Positions 18,809 through 28,366 are shown, counted from the stretch's first letter. The stretch is 64,000 nucleotides of DNA from JAFMJV01 sp963800275 (GCA_963800275.1 CAWDAI010000001.1:310001-374000); one strand, 5' to 3'. Notes: generated by a model not told the origin, from the sequence alone. Program-made: numbers and translations.

Positions 18809-20305
18809 TCAGTCGGCGAGCTGGCGGAAGATGCCCGCGAGCGCCGGGTACAGCTCCTGGTAGGCCGCGAATCGCCGCCGGTAGCGCTCGTGATCGCTCA
18901 TCTCCGGAGGGATCTCGCGCCAGCCCTGCGACATCCGCGCCGCGGTCGCGGCCACGTCCTGCTCCCCCTCCACGCCGACGCCGGCTGCTGCCAGCACCGC
19001 GGCCCCCAACGCGGTGGTCTCGCTGTGCTCGGTGACCTCTGCCGGGCGCTCCAGGATGTCCGCGATCACCTGCACCCACAGTCGACTGCGCGCACCGCCG
19101 CCCATCAGCCGCAGGCGCGTGGTGGTGACACCGGTGTCCTCCTCGATCAGCCCCAGCACCAGGCGCTGCTCGAAGGCGATGCCCTCCAGGAGCGCGCGAT
19201 AGAGGTGGCCGAGCCCGTGGTGGTCGCGTAGGCCCACCCATGCGCCCCGGGCCGCCGGGTCCCAGTACGGGGCCTCGGCCCGCACCAGGTAAGGCAGGAA
19301 GAGCAGGTGGTCGGCGCCGGCGGGAACGGCGCTCGCCTCTGCCTCGATCCGCTCCAGCGCCGCCGCCGACGGGTCGCGCAGCATCTGCGAGCGGAACCAC
19401 TCGACCGAGTGGACGCCGCTCGCGAGCGCCGTCTCCAGGGTCCAGCGTCCGGCGATGGGGCTGGCCAGGGTGCGGTACGCGAGGTCCGTGCGGTACACGT
19501 CCGAATGGACGCCGACGAGCACCGCGGTCCCCAGGTTGAGGTAAGCCTGTCCGGGGCTGGTGACCGCCGCGCCGAGCCCCGCGCAGTGGCCGTCTCCGGC
19601 GCCAGCGACCACCGGCAGCCCGGCCGGCAGCCCGGTCTCGCCGGCAGCACGCTCGGTCACCGCTCCCACCGCCTCGCCGGGAGCCACCAGCCGGGGCAGC
19701 TGCGCTGGCGCCAGGCCGGTCATGGCTACCAGCGACGCCGCGTAGCCGAACGTGCGCACGTCCACCAATCCAGTGGGGTCGGCGCTGGCCCAGCTCGTGG
19801 CCCAGCCGCCCGTGAGCCGCCAGACGAGGTAGGCATGCACGTCCGCGACCATCGCCGTGCGCGCCAGCAGCTGGGGCTCGTGCTCGCGCATCCAGAGCAG
19901 CTTGTAGAAGGTCGGCGTGGAGCTCGGTGGCCGACCGGTGATCTGGTGGATCTCGGGCGAGCCCACGGATTCCGCCTGCGTCGTGGCCCGTGTATCGAGC
20001 CAGAGGATGGCCGGGCGCACGGGCCGCTCGTCGGCATCGAGGCAGACGAACGTCTCGCGCTGGTGGGTGACGGCGATGGCACGTACGTGCCCGGGATCGA
20101 CCTGCGCGGTGACCGCACGGAGCGCCTCGCCGGTGGCTCGCCACCAGTCCTCGGGATCCTGCTCGAGCCAGCCGGGCTGAGGGTTGGCGGTCTCGATGGG
20201 ATAGCGTGCGCTGGCCACGACCTCGCCCTCTGTCCCGAAGGCGATGGCCTTGCAGGCGGTCGTCGAAAGGTCGACCGCGATGACGAGCGGGACCGAGCGT
20301 GCCAT
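18809..20305 (-). CDS. FGGY-family carbohydrate kinase, xylulokinase-like
   Basis: Phosphorylates a ketopentose or related sugar. The FGGY fold is plain: the N-terminal ATPase loop VIAVDLSTTACKAIAF, QPGWLEQDPEDWW, WLDTRA, AGAGDGHCAGLGAA and the C-terminal LMGGGARSRLWVQVIAD with TALGAAVLA. At 498 residues it fits xylulokinases better than L-ribulokinases (about 560). I chose ATG 20305 because GGAGGGG lies just before it. It heads the minus-strand pentose operon. D-xylulose is the expected substrate, since arabinose catabolism via the isomerase route would need ribulokinase plus epimerase, which are not seen here. Confidence 0.85.
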   Translation of the reverse strand: MARSVPLVIAVDLSTTACKAIAFGTEGEVVASARYPIETANPQPGWLEQDPEDWWRATGEALRAVTAQVDPGHVRAIAVTHQRETFVCLDADERPVRPAILWLDTRATTQAESVGSPEIHQITGRPPSSTPTFYKLLWMREHEPQLLARTAMVADVHAYLVWRLTGGWATSWASADPTGLVDVRTFGYAASLVAMTGLAPAQLPRLVAPGEAVGAVTERAAGETGLPAGLPVVAGAGDGHCAGLGAAVTSPGQAYLNLGTAVLVGVHSDVYRTDLAYRTLASPIAGRWTLETALASGVHSVEWFRSQMLRDPSAAALERIEAEASAVPAGADHLLFLPYLVRAEAPYWDPAARGAWVGLRDHHGLGHLYRALLEGIAFEQRLVLGLIEEDTGVTTTRLRLMGGGARSRLWVQVIADILERPAEVTEHSETTALGAAVLAAAGVGVEGEQDVAATAARMSQGWREIPPEMSDHERYRRRFAAYQELYPALAGIFRQLAD

Positions 20306-20434
20306 CTTCCCCTCCATGGTCGGAACAGTAGCAACCACGTCAGCCGACCGGCAGGTGACACGGGCAGGTGGAGGTGGCTAGGCTGGGGACGTAAGCTGCG
20401 CAAGGCGGCAGCTCGGCAAGGAGGGAAGCCACCG

Positions 20435-21208
20435 ATGAGCGACTATCCGAGCTTCCGGCTCGACGGCAAGACCGCACTCGTGACCGGTGCGGCGCGCGGA
20501 CTCGGGCGGGCGATCTCGCTGGCCCTCGCCGATGCCGGCGCGGATGTGGCCCTGGGCCTGCGCCGAGCGACGGACGCAGAGGATCTGGTGACCCAGATCG
20601 AAGGCATGGGGCGATTGGCCATGCGCGTGCAGATGAACCTGCTCGACCTCGACCAGGTGCGCTCGGCCGTGGATGAGGTGCGCGAGGGCTTTGGCCGCAT
20701 CGACATCCTCGTCAACAACGCCGGCCTGGGTCCCGAGGAGAAAGCGGCGGAGGACTGGGAAGAAGACGATTTCGACCTCACCTTCGACCTGAACGTGAAG
20801 GGGCTCTTCTTCGCCAGCCAGGCGGTGGCCCGGGTGATGATCGAACAGGGCTCGGGGACCATCGTCAACATGAGCTCGCAGGCAGGCTTCATCGCGCTGC
20901 CGGGCGAGGCCATCTACTGCGCGTCGAAGGCGGCCGTCTCACACCTGACCAAGTGCCACGCGGTCGAATGGGGCAAGCACGGCATCAACGTCAACGCGGT
21001 AGCCCCGACCTTCATCCGCACGCCCGGCACCGCGCCCGCGCTGGCCGACCCCGCCTTCAAGGCTGACGTGGAGGAACGCATCGCGGCGCTCCATCGCATC
21101 GGCGAGCCGGTGGACGTGGCCGGCGCCGTGGTCTACCTGGCCTCCCCTGCCGCGGCCCTGGTCACGGGCACGACGCTCATGGTCGACGGGGGCTGGACCG
21201 CTCGCTAG
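20435..21208 (+). CDS. SDR-family NAD(P)-dependent oxidoreductase
   Basis: A classical short-chain dehydrogenase of 257 residues. It has the Rossmann motif VTGAARGLGRAI (about 16-27), LVNNAG, the catalytic Ser in NMSSQAG, the YCASK Tyr/Lys pair, and the C-terminal VTGTTLMVDGGWT. It resembles the gluconate/3-oxoacyl dehydrogenase group, and the substrate cannot be read from sequence. It is divergent from the pentose kinase with a 129-base gap, so the two may share control. It ends 29 bases from the convergent RACo-like gene. A TAGGCT hexamer lies about 55 bases before the start. Confidence 0.88.
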   Translation: MSDYPSFRLDGKTALVTGAARGLGRAISLALADAGADVALGLRRATDAEDLVTQIEGMGRLAMRVQMNLLDLDQVRSAVDEVREGFGRIDILVNNAGLGPEEKAAEDWEEDDFDLTFDLNVKGLFFASQAVARVMIEQGSGTIVNMSSQAGFIALPGEAIYCASKAAVSHLTKCHAVEWGKHGINVNAVAPTFIRTPGTAPALADPAFKADVEERIAALHRIGEPVDVAGAVVYLASPAAALVTGTTLMVDGGWTAR

Positions 21209-21237
21209 GCAGGCCCAGGCCCACCCAGTCGCCTGTA

Positions 21238-22857
21238 TCAGGCGGCGTCGGCGGGGATGGGGTGGAACATGCAGCCGTCGACGAAGAGCTCGAAGAAGTC
21301 GGGCTCGGTCTCCAGCTCCTTGTGCTCGATGCGCCCGACCAGGGCCGTGAGCGCCTCGCGGCGGGCTCGCGAAAGCAGCAGCATCGAGGCACCGCGCAAG
21401 GCGGCGTTGCCGACCCGCTCGACGCGCTCGGGCCGGACCTGGGCGAGGAAGCCGATGTCGATGGCATTCTCGACATCGATAGCGTTGGCGAAGCCACCCG
21501 CGAGGTAGACGTGGTCCACGTCCCGGGCGTCGAGGCCGAGCGTCCGCAGCAGGATGCGCTGGCCCGACGCATTCGAGGCCTTGGCCTGGGCCAGCTGGCT
21601 GGCATCGGCACGCGAAAAGGTGATGCCCTTGACCGCAGCGATGGTGAAGTCGGTGCGCCCATCGACGAAGCGGCCTTCGGGTGACATCCACTCGACCCGG
21701 CGCAGCTCGGCGAGGATGTCGACCAGGCCGGAGCCGCAGATGCCCTCGGGCTCATAGCCGCCGATGACCTGGTACTCGAAGGCGTCGTCGGCGATGTGCA
21801 CGGCCTCGATGGCGCCGTCCGCGCCGGCCATGCCGAAGCGCAACATGCCGCCCTCGAAGGCAGGACCAGCCGGGCTGGAAGCGGCCACGATGTGCTGTCC
21901 GTCGGTGGCCACGATCTCCGTGTTGGTGCCGATGTCGATGAGCAGGCTGCTGCCGGGAGCGGAGCCGAAGTCGGTGGCCACCAGGTCCGCGGCCACGTCA
22001 CCACCCACGTGGCTGGCGATGAGCGGCGCCCCTACCACGCGTGCCTGGGGGTGGATGAGCAGGCCCAGCTCGTAGGCGCGGCGCGTGACCCAGGTGGAGT
22101 CAGCCTCACCGCGCAGCATGGCCAGCTCCGTCACCGACTTGTAGGGCATCTCGCCGATGGGCTTGACGTCGAGGCCGAAGAAGAGGTCGCGCATGGTGGA
22201 GTTGGCCACGATCATCGCCTCGTAGACCTCGTGGCGGTCGAGGCCGAGCTGCGCGTAGACCTCCTTGAGGCCGGCGTTGAGGGCGCGGCGCAGGGACTTG
22301 CGCAAGGTGCCGGGGTGATCGCGCTCGTAGCCGATGCGGCTCATCACGTCACTCCCGCCGAAACGCTGCGGGTTCTCGAAGGCGCCACCGCTGACGATGT
22401 GGCCGTCGACCAGGTCGATGAGACGAAAGACGACGGTCGTGGTGCCTACGTCCACGGCCAGGCCCAGCACGTGCTCGCGTCGCAGGTCGACGGTGATCCC
22501 GTCGTAGAGGACGGCGTGCTCGCTGGTGGTGACGACGGGATCGATCTCCGTCAGCGGCTCGCCGGTCTCCTGCAGGATGCGCATGCGCCGGCGGATGATC
22601 GCGAACTCGACGTCGCCCTCGGCCGACTCGATGCGCGCCTGGCAAGCGAGGCGGAAGTTCGCCGGCAGGTAGGCCTCGGCCTCGGTGCGAGCGGAGAGCT
22701 GGTCGCCGCCCTGCCGGATCTCCACGGCGCACTCGCGGCAGCGCCCCGAGCGACCGCACGACTGCGGGACTGCCAGCGACACCTCGTCGGCATACTCGAA
22801 CAGCGACTTGCCGGTGACCAGGGGTCGGCGATCGATGCCGTGGATGATCTCGGACAC
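21238..22857 (-). CDS. RACo-type reductive activator of corrinoid proteins (2Fe-2S + ASKHA domain)
   Basis: Corrinoid methyltransferase proteins occasionally oxidise to inactive Co(II); RACo-type proteins restore Co(I) with ATP. This 539-residue protein has an N-terminal 2Fe-2S ferredoxin domain with Cys34, Cys40, Cys43 and Cys72 (C-x5-C-x2-C...C). It is followed by the DUF4445/ASKHA ATPase part: LAVDVGTTTVVFRL near 130, LLIDIGTNTEIV, GICGSGLVDILAEL and YLAGGFANAID. It is the natural partner of the corrinoid protein at 4970-5596, although 16 kb away. Nothing else nearby needs it. The protein matches the family in length and domain order. Confidence 0.9.
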   Translation of the reverse strand: MSEIIHGIDRRPLVTGKSLFEYADEVSLAVPQSCGRSGRCRECAVEIRQGGDQLSARTEAEAYLPANFRLACQARIESAEGDVEFAIIRRRMRILQETGEPLTEIDPVVTTSEHAVLYDGITVDLRREHVLGLAVDVGTTTVVFRLIDLVDGHIVSGGAFENPQRFGGSDVMSRIGYERDHPGTLRKSLRRALNAGLKEVYAQLGLDRHEVYEAMIVANSTMRDLFFGLDVKPIGEMPYKSVTELAMLRGEADSTWVTRRAYELGLLIHPQARVVGAPLIASHVGGDVAADLVATDFGSAPGSSLLIDIGTNTEIVATDGQHIVAASSPAGPAFEGGMLRFGMAGADGAIEAVHIADDAFEYQVIGGYEPEGICGSGLVDILAELRRVEWMSPEGRFVDGRTDFTIAAVKGITFSRADASQLAQAKASNASGQRILLRTLGLDARDVDHVYLAGGFANAIDVENAIDIGFLAQVRPERVERVGNAALRGASMLLLSRARREALTALVGRIEHKELETEPDFFELFVDGCMFHPIPADAA

Positions 22858-23227
22858 GGGGCTCCAACGCGAAGCGTGATGGACGGTGCGGCAACGCTAC
22901 CAAAGTGCGGCAGGTCGAGGCGGGGCGTGGTGTGGCCTGACCGTGGGCCGGCGCGCGCCCGCAGGCCCACTATTCCGTGTGGACTGCTACGTCCGTGCAC
23001 TCGAGCGGCACCCGCGGTCCAGTCCCGCGCAGACTCATCCTTCGCGGCAGCGCCGACGTCTCAGTCGACCCTGACTCCGCCATCATGCGAGCGGGCATCA
23101 TTCGCCCCACAGCTAGACGGAAGCATCGCTCTCGGAATAGGGTCAGGCCCGCGTGGCGCCCAGCGGCACCACGCGAGGGTGCGTCCAACGGGAATCTCGA
23201 CACCGTTTGGTATCCTGTGGCTCTCGC
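22858..23227. other. intergenic stretch before tRNA-Gln
   Basis: No frame here shows protein-like content. The only signal I see is TATCCT at 23211-23216, a plausible -10 for the tRNA that begins 12 bases later; a matching -35 is not clear. Confidence 0.4.
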
Positions 23228-23302
23228 TGGCGAGTGGCCAAACGGTAAGGCACCTGACTCTGGATCAGGGGATTGAAGGTTCGAATCCTTCCTCGCCAGC
23301 CA
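23228..23302 (+). tRNA. tRNA-Gln (anticodon CTG)
   Basis: A full cloverleaf. The acceptor TGGCGAG pairs with CTCGCCA, followed by G and an encoded CCA (23300-23302). The D arm is GCC/GGC, the anticodon stem CCTGA/TCAGG has loop CTCTGGA giving anticodon CTG, and the T arm is GAAGG-TTCGAAT-CCTTC. The first pair T1-A72 is typical of bacterial tRNA-Gln. It reads CAG codons, which dominate in such a GC-rich genome. Confidence 0.95.
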
Positions 23303-23368
23303 CTTCTTTGCCCGAGTGGCGTTTCCGCGCGGGGTGCAGCCTGCGCTGCACCAGCGGTCCGATTGCAC

Positions 23369-25177
23369 TCATGGCGTGCCCTCCACGACCGGGGAGTGCT
23401 GGACGGCCGGATCGACCACTCGGCCCTCGAACTCCGGCGGGTCGGTCGGGAATGGCTTGGCAGGCTCCGGTACCAGCTCCCCGGCATAGGCCCGTACGAG
23501 CGCGTCGAGGATCTCGATGTCCACGCGATCCAGCCGGTAATCCCGATCGAGGTCGAGCGCGGCATCCCATCCCCCGTCGCCGGGACCGATGACGGAGTCG
23601 GATCCATCGATCGTGGTCTCGAGCAGGGCCAGGTCCGCCGGATCGACATCGTCGTCGGCATCGAGGTCGCCGAGGAGCGGGCCGGAATACCGGCGGTCTC
23701 GGATGTAGAGATTGGGCTCGGCGACCACTAGCCAAGCCGGGCTGTCGAATGACGCCAGGACGCCGGCGAACTGCACGTCATCATCGGCGATCTCGAAGGA
23801 CTCTGCGACGACGACCGTACTCGGCCCGAACGTGCCGAGCGAGGCGAGGCCAGAGCCCGGAAGCAGCGTGAAGCTGCGGGGCTCCTCGGTCCTGCACTTG
23901 TCATCTTCGGTGCCGGCCTCGCCATCGGGACCGAGCTGATCGGCGCCCTTGGTCGGGCAGCGCCAGGCGGTGAGGACCGCGTACTGACCGAGCTGCAGGA
24001 CCTTGTCCCGCGGCGTCACGACGGTCTTCTCGGCGCGCCGCGCATCGCTGTATCGCTGCCTGTCAGAACCCTCGCCCGCGCGCGGCCGGATCATGAAACT
24101 GCTTGCGTAGTGGGTCGCCTGTGTCGTAACACGCACGTCCGCCTCCCCAGGCCGTAGCGCGATGGCGCGCGTCCATGTCCCGGTCGTGGGCTCGAGCTTC
24201 AGGTTGTTGGGCGTGTCGGAGCGCCACTTGGCGTCGTCAGCCGGCCAGCACTGGTCGCCAAGGCACCACTGGGCGGTGATCCGCTGCGATTGCCGGGGCA
24301 GCAATCGTTCCTGCTCGAACTCGATGGTCAACCTCGGCCGCTCGATCCTCGACTCTGGCGTCGGGATGGAGGCAGGATCGAACGCCCGGAGGCGCATGTC
24401 GTCGATCTGGACGCGCGCGTCGTCGATCAGCCGCTTCTGCTCACCATCCGTGGCCCTGAGCTTGAGCGAGCCTTCGAACGCTTGACCGACCGGGGTCAGG
24501 GTCTCCTCCTTGAGACCGCCGAAGACCAGCCAGGACCCGTTAACTTTGCCGTCATAGGCACGGACGTGCTCGATCCACCAGTGGGAGCCGTCTGAGCGGA
24601 GCTCGAAGCCCAGGCGCATCCACCGGCCCTGGTCCTTCCAGTCGGCGTCCAGCTTCGCGCCCGCCGGCGGGTCCTGCGTCTGGTCGTAAGAGCCGGTGAT
24701 CGAGATGGGAGACTTGGGCTGGAAGGTCCGGCCGTTCGTCTCGATCGTGAAGGTGCGGGCGTTGAACGTGACGCCGTGGTCCTCCCAGTGCACCTTGCCC
24801 GGGGGCGATGGTGTCGTGGGCGCGATGGTGGCGACATCGGTCGCGGGCGTCGGCGCCGGCGACTGTGGTTCGGACTGGTCCGTCGGCGAGGCGAGCGAAT
24901 GGGCAACGGGAGCCGAGTCATGATCCGGCCCGGGGACCTGGGCGCGGGCCTGGAGGTAGCCGCCGACGACGATGACCAGCGCTAGCGCCAGCATCATCAC
25001 GAGGGCGGTGGCCCCGACCCAGGCCAGGGGGTCGGCCCGATCGATCGGCGGCAGCCAGCCCCGCTGCTGCCGACGCCGGTGGGCGTAGGCGAGGACCGGT
25101 GTCAGGTCACTCTCGGGCAGCCACACCGGCTCTTCGAGCCAGGCCCGCAGGAGCCGCTCCTCGGTGGACTCGTTCAT
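23369..25177 (-). CDS. single-pass membrane protein with dockerin-like repeats, probable anti-sigma partner
   Basis: The gene overlaps the ECF sigma gene by four bases (ATGA), which is the usual place for an anti-sigma factor. It encodes about 53 cytoplasmic residues, one transmembrane helix (about 54-76), a Pro/Ser/Thr linker and a large outside region. Near the C terminus are two EF-hand-like repeats, GDLDADDDVDPADLALLE (503-520) and LDLDRDYRLDRVDIEILDAL (541-560), which resemble a dockerin module. No zinc anti-sigma motif (HxxxCxxC) is visible, so the anti-sigma role is inferred from position and topology. The outside part may sense a surface polymer or partner protein. Length 602. Confidence 0.6.
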   Translation of the reverse strand: MNESTEERLLRAWLEEPVWLPESDLTPVLAYAHRRRQQRGWLPPIDRADPLAWVGATALVMMLALALVIVVGGYLQARAQVPGPDHDSAPVAHSLASPTDQSEPQSPAPTPATDVATIAPTTPSPPGKVHWEDHGVTFNARTFTIETNGRTFQPKSPISITGSYDQTQDPPAGAKLDADWKDQGRWMRLGFELRSDGSHWWIEHVRAYDGKVNGSWLVFGGLKEETLTPVGQAFEGSLKLRATDGEQKRLIDDARVQIDDMRLRAFDPASIPTPESRIERPRLTIEFEQERLLPRQSQRITAQWCLGDQCWPADDAKWRSDTPNNLKLEPTTGTWTRAIALRPGEADVRVTTQATHYASSFMIRPRAGEGSDRQRYSDARRAEKTVVTPRDKVLQLGQYAVLTAWRCPTKGADQLGPDGEAGTEDDKCRTEEPRSFTLLPGSGLASLGTFGPSTVVVAESFEIADDDVQFAGVLASFDSPAWLVVAEPNLYIRDRRYSGPLLGDLDADDDVDPADLALLETTIDGSDSVIGPGDGGWDAALDLDRDYRLDRVDIEILDALVRAYAGELVPEPAKPFPTDPPEFEGRVVDPAVQHSPVVEGTP

Positions 25178-25713
25178 GGAGCGTACTCGCGGTTGGGGTC
25201 TTGGCCATCGACCGCGAGCGCGTGACGCAGCTTCTCGAGGGCCCGGTGGAGACGCGACTTGACGGTCCCGGTCGAGACACCCAGGGCCATCGCGGTGTCC
25301 TCGACCGAGAGGTCGAGGTAGAAGCGCAGGACGAGGACCGCTCGATGGTCGACGCTGAGCCGGGCGAAGCCGCGCTCGAGCTGGTCCCGGTCGTTGACCA
25401 GGGCGGTGCCATCAGGCTGGCTCGGCTCGATGCTCGTGGGGAGGTCGAAGCCGAGCGGGCGCCGCTTCGATTGGGCATAGCAGGCATGGACCAGGAAGCG
25501 GTAGCTCCAGGCATCGAAGCGTTCGGGGTCACGCAGCCTCGGCAGCTTGCGCCAGATGTCCATGAGCGCCTGCTGCATGGCATCTTCGGCCAGGTGACGA
25601 TCGTGCAGGATGCGGTATGCGACCTGCTTGAACCGTCCGTGCGCGGCCTGGGCGATGGCCGCGAAGGCCACTTCGTCCCCCTGTTGCGCTCGCATCACGA
25701 GTCCTGGGTCCAT
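25174..25713 (-). CDS. ECF-type RNA polymerase sigma factor
   Basis: At 179 residues it has normal ECF length. Region 2 runs from about residue 20 to 90 (RFKQVAYRILHDRHLAEDAMQQALMDIWRKL; the DAWSYRFLVHACY part recognises the -10). Region 4 is about 120-170, with LSVEDTAMALGVSTGTVKSRLHRALEKLR as the -35-binding helix-turn-helix. It is co-transcribed with the membrane protein that follows it. The large FG-GAP surface protein lies 90 bases upstream on the same strand and could be in the same regulon or transcript. Confidence 0.93.
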   Translation of the reverse strand: MDPGLVMRAQQGDEVAFAAIAQAAHGRFKQVAYRILHDRHLAEDAMQQALMDIWRKLPRLRDPERFDAWSYRFLVHACYAQSKRRPLGFDLPTSIEPSQPDGTALVNDRDQLERGFARLSVDHRAVLVLRFYLDLSVEDTAMALGVSTGTVKSRLHRALEKLRHALAVDGQDPNREYAP

Positions 25714-25803
25714 ACCTCCCCCGGTCCGGACGCCCTCCCAAAGGCGCCTCTACATCGTATGAGCCCTCCGGAACACGGTCAGGTTCCCATGAAAGGACGG
25801 CTG

Positions 25804-28278
25804 TCAGCGTGCCGGGTACGAAGCAAGCAGCTGGATCGGTCCAGTACGATGGCTCCCGTTGAGCACCAGGAAGTCGTCACGCCCGTTGCCGTCGTGATCG
25901 AAGACGATAACGTCGTCACCCGCACCGGCGGATACCTGGGGGATGGCTACGCCCCGGTAGCCTCGCCCGTCACCGCGGTTGATGAGCAGCCGATCCGGCT
26001 GATTGCCCGAACCGGAACCACGGACGACGTAGATATCGGGACGGCCATCGCCGCTGGCGTCCCCGAGCCCGATGGCCTTGCTGTTCGTGATCCGTTGCTT
26101 CCACACGACTCGAAAGCGGCCATTGCGCTGTCGCAAGCTGACCCTCAGCTTGTTGCGCGACAGCTGCACGATGTCGAGTCCGTTGCGCCCGTCGAGGTTG
26201 GCGAGCGCCACGTCTCGGTCACGCATCGGGCGCAAGCCCAGGGCCCTGGTGCGGTCGACGAGACGACCACCCTCGTTGCGCATCACCCGCAGACCGGGAG
26301 GACGGCCCCCGACGCCGTAGTCGGTACAGATCAGTAGGTCGTCGTCGTGGTCGCGATCGAAGTCGACCGCCTCCAGGCAGGCCGCGCCGTGCGCGGTGTC
26401 AAGCCCCACCTCCGGTGCCGGCACGAAGCGACCCTTGACGTTGCGGTAGAAGCGACTGGTGCTTGGGAGTCCGTCGTCGCGCTCGGGCCGATCAGCGATG
26501 AAGACCTCCGGGTAGCGGTCCCGGTTCAGTCGCAGGAAGGCCACGAGCCGGCCACGACCCAGCGGGTCGCTGATGCCGAGCCCGCCGCGTACCAGTCGAG
26601 CCGCAGGCGTGGTCGCAGCCAGTGACAGCTCGTGCCGGTCGATGACCTTGCCACGCTCCTTGCCACCCGCGCAGAGGATGTCGATCCTGCCATCCCGATC
26701 GACATCGGCCGCGTCGCAGCCGTGGCGGTCGAGCCGGCTGAAGGCAGCCGTGTTGCCACGTTCGAGACGATCCCTGCGAGCCAGCCACATCCGTGGCATG
26801 GGCCCGGCGTGGCGACTGAAGAAGGCGTCTCGGCGACCGTCTCGATCGAGATCGAAGGCGAACCCGCCCCAGGTGCCCGTGCGCTCGGCGATGCCCAAGT
26901 CGACGGCCACATCGCGGATCAGGAGCCCACCAGGCGCAGAGGCCGGTACGAGGCCACTGGCCTCGATCCGTACGGGCCTGCTGGCGACCCGGGAGAGGGA
27001 CACAGGCCTCGGCAGCTGGTCCTCGAACTGCATCCTGGTGGAGCCTTCGATCGCGATCCGCAGCCGTCTCGCCGGCGTGACCGGCGCTGGACACGATTGG
27101 AGCGCGAAGACGCGCGGGCCGACCCGCCCGGTGGCGATCGCGCCATCACTCGTGGCTGCGACGTCCGTGACCTCGGAGCGCGTGTCAGCGTCCGTGGCGA
27201 GATAGGTCAGGCTCCAGTGGCCGGCACGAGTGCGATGGGCCAGGAACCCGCGTGTCTCGCGGGCGTCGAGGGCGATCGAGGTGCCGACGACCCAGACCTC
27301 GTTGTGGGGACCGGCTGCGATACCCTGCGGGATGCCCGCGAGCTTGGACCACGGCCCCGACTGTCGCCGCCACTTGCCGGCCACCTTGCGCAACAGCAGC
27401 GGCTCGACCCGATCGGTCCCGGGGCGCCAGCGATAGCCGACGGCCCAGGCCGAGCCGTGGGCACTGAAGCTGATGTCGGTAAGGACCGCACGCCCGAACG
27501 AGGCCGGGAGCCGGCTGCGCCGCCATTTGCCCCCGTTGCGACTGACGATGTAGGGGTGATAGCGGCCGGAGGCCGCAGCCTCCCAGCCCACGGCCCAGAC
27601 CTGACCATCGGGGGCGCGCTCGACGGCCAGCAACCCGCCTTCGCGCGACACCGGCGGGTTGGCGAAGCGCCAGCGACCGTGGAGCCGATAGGCCACGTTG
27701 GGCAGCAGGTGCCCATCGAGCAGGCGCGTGCCGACAGCCCAGGTCCGGGCACCGCTGCGGGCGACATCGGCGAAGGCGGAATGGGCGGCAGTCGGGCGGT
27801 TCGGTCGCAGATCCTGTCGCGCGCCGACCGTCACACGTTGGGCGAATGGGGCCATGGCTTCCTGGAAGTCGCCCTTCGCACGACGCCGGTATCCCACACC
27901 CAGGAAGGCCCCGGCGCCGGAGCTGATGGCACCGACGAAGCCCTGGTGGTCGCCTGCCAGCTGACGACGGACCCAGCGCCCACCGACCCAGCGCAAGGCG
28001 AGAGCCCCCTCGTTGGTCCCGCCCACGATCCAGGCCGGCTGGCCCTTGCGGGTCACGATGGCGAAGGGCTCGCCGGTCACACCCTTGGTAACGGGGGTCT
28101 CACGCCAGCCTGTGGCGCAATCGGCTACCTCCGCGGCCGACGTCACACCACTCGTGATCGGCAGGAGCGAAACCGCCAAGAGCGATGTCGCCGAGAGCAC
28201 GCCGAGCGCCCACGCGAGCGGACGCGAGTGTCGTGCGCTCTTCACCGCTCCGAAGGCCATCAGTGGGCACGCTGACAC
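25804..28278 (-). CDS. secreted FG-GAP/VCBS-repeat beta-propeller protein
   Basis: An 824-residue exported protein. A signal or anchor helix lies near residues 25-48 (LAWALGVLSATSLLAVSLL). Residues 55-400 carry about seven W-x-V-G-type blade repeats (AWIVGG, AFLGVG, TWAVGT, VWAVGW, AWAVGY, VWVVGT). From about 470 on there are FG-GAP calcium-loop repeats (FDLDRDGRRDAFF, DVDRDGRIDILC, DFDRDHDDDLLIC, DASGDGRPDIYV, DHDGNGRDDFLV). Two propellers in tandem suggest a surface adhesin or polymer-binding role; no catalytic site is evident. The GTG at 28278 has no clear ribosome site, and ATG 28260 is an alternative. It precedes the ECF sigma gene. Confidence 0.8.
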   Translation of the reverse strand: MSACPLMAFGAVKSARHSRPLAWALGVLSATSLLAVSLLPITSGVTSAAEVADCATGWRETPVTKGVTGEPFAIVTRKGQPAWIVGGTNEGALALRWVGGRWVRRQLAGDHQGFVGAISSGAGAFLGVGYRRRAKGDFQEAMAPFAQRVTVGARQDLRPNRPTAAHSAFADVARSGARTWAVGTRLLDGHLLPNVAYRLHGRWRFANPPVSREGGLLAVERAPDGQVWAVGWEAAASGRYHPYIVSRNGGKWRRSRLPASFGRAVLTDISFSAHGSAWAVGYRWRPGTDRVEPLLLRKVAGKWRRQSGPWSKLAGIPQGIAAGPHNEVWVVGTSIALDARETRGFLAHRTRAGHWSLTYLATDADTRSEVTDVAATSDGAIATGRVGPRVFALQSCPAPVTPARRLRIAIEGSTRMQFEDQLPRPVSLSRVASRPVRIEASGLVPASAPGGLLIRDVAVDLGIAERTGTWGGFAFDLDRDGRRDAFFSRHAGPMPRMWLARRDRLERGNTAAFSRLDRHGCDAADVDRDGRIDILCAGGKERGKVIDRHELSLAATTPAARLVRGGLGISDPLGRGRLVAFLRLNRDRYPEVFIADRPERDDGLPSTSRFYRNVKGRFVPAPEVGLDTAHGAACLEAVDFDRDHDDDLLICTDYGVGGRPPGLRVMRNEGGRLVDRTRALGLRPMRDRDVALANLDGRNGLDIVQLSRNKLRVSLRQRNGRFRVVWKQRITNSKAIGLGDASGDGRPDIYVVRGSGSGNQPDRLLINRGDGRGYRGVAIPQVSAGAGDDVIVFDHDGNGRDDFLVLNGSHRTGPIQLLASYPAR

Positions 28279-28366
28279 CGTTCGGGCCGGGGTCGCTCAA
28301 CGCACGTGAGCATCATCCTTGATCGCATCCCCCCTCCTCCTGCCGGGCCGGCACCGCCCCCACACC

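Noticed and set aside
25755..25787. GGAACC on the minus strand upstream of the ECF gene, resembling an ECF -35
   Set aside because: No matching -10 at the right spacing (about 16 bases) could be found.
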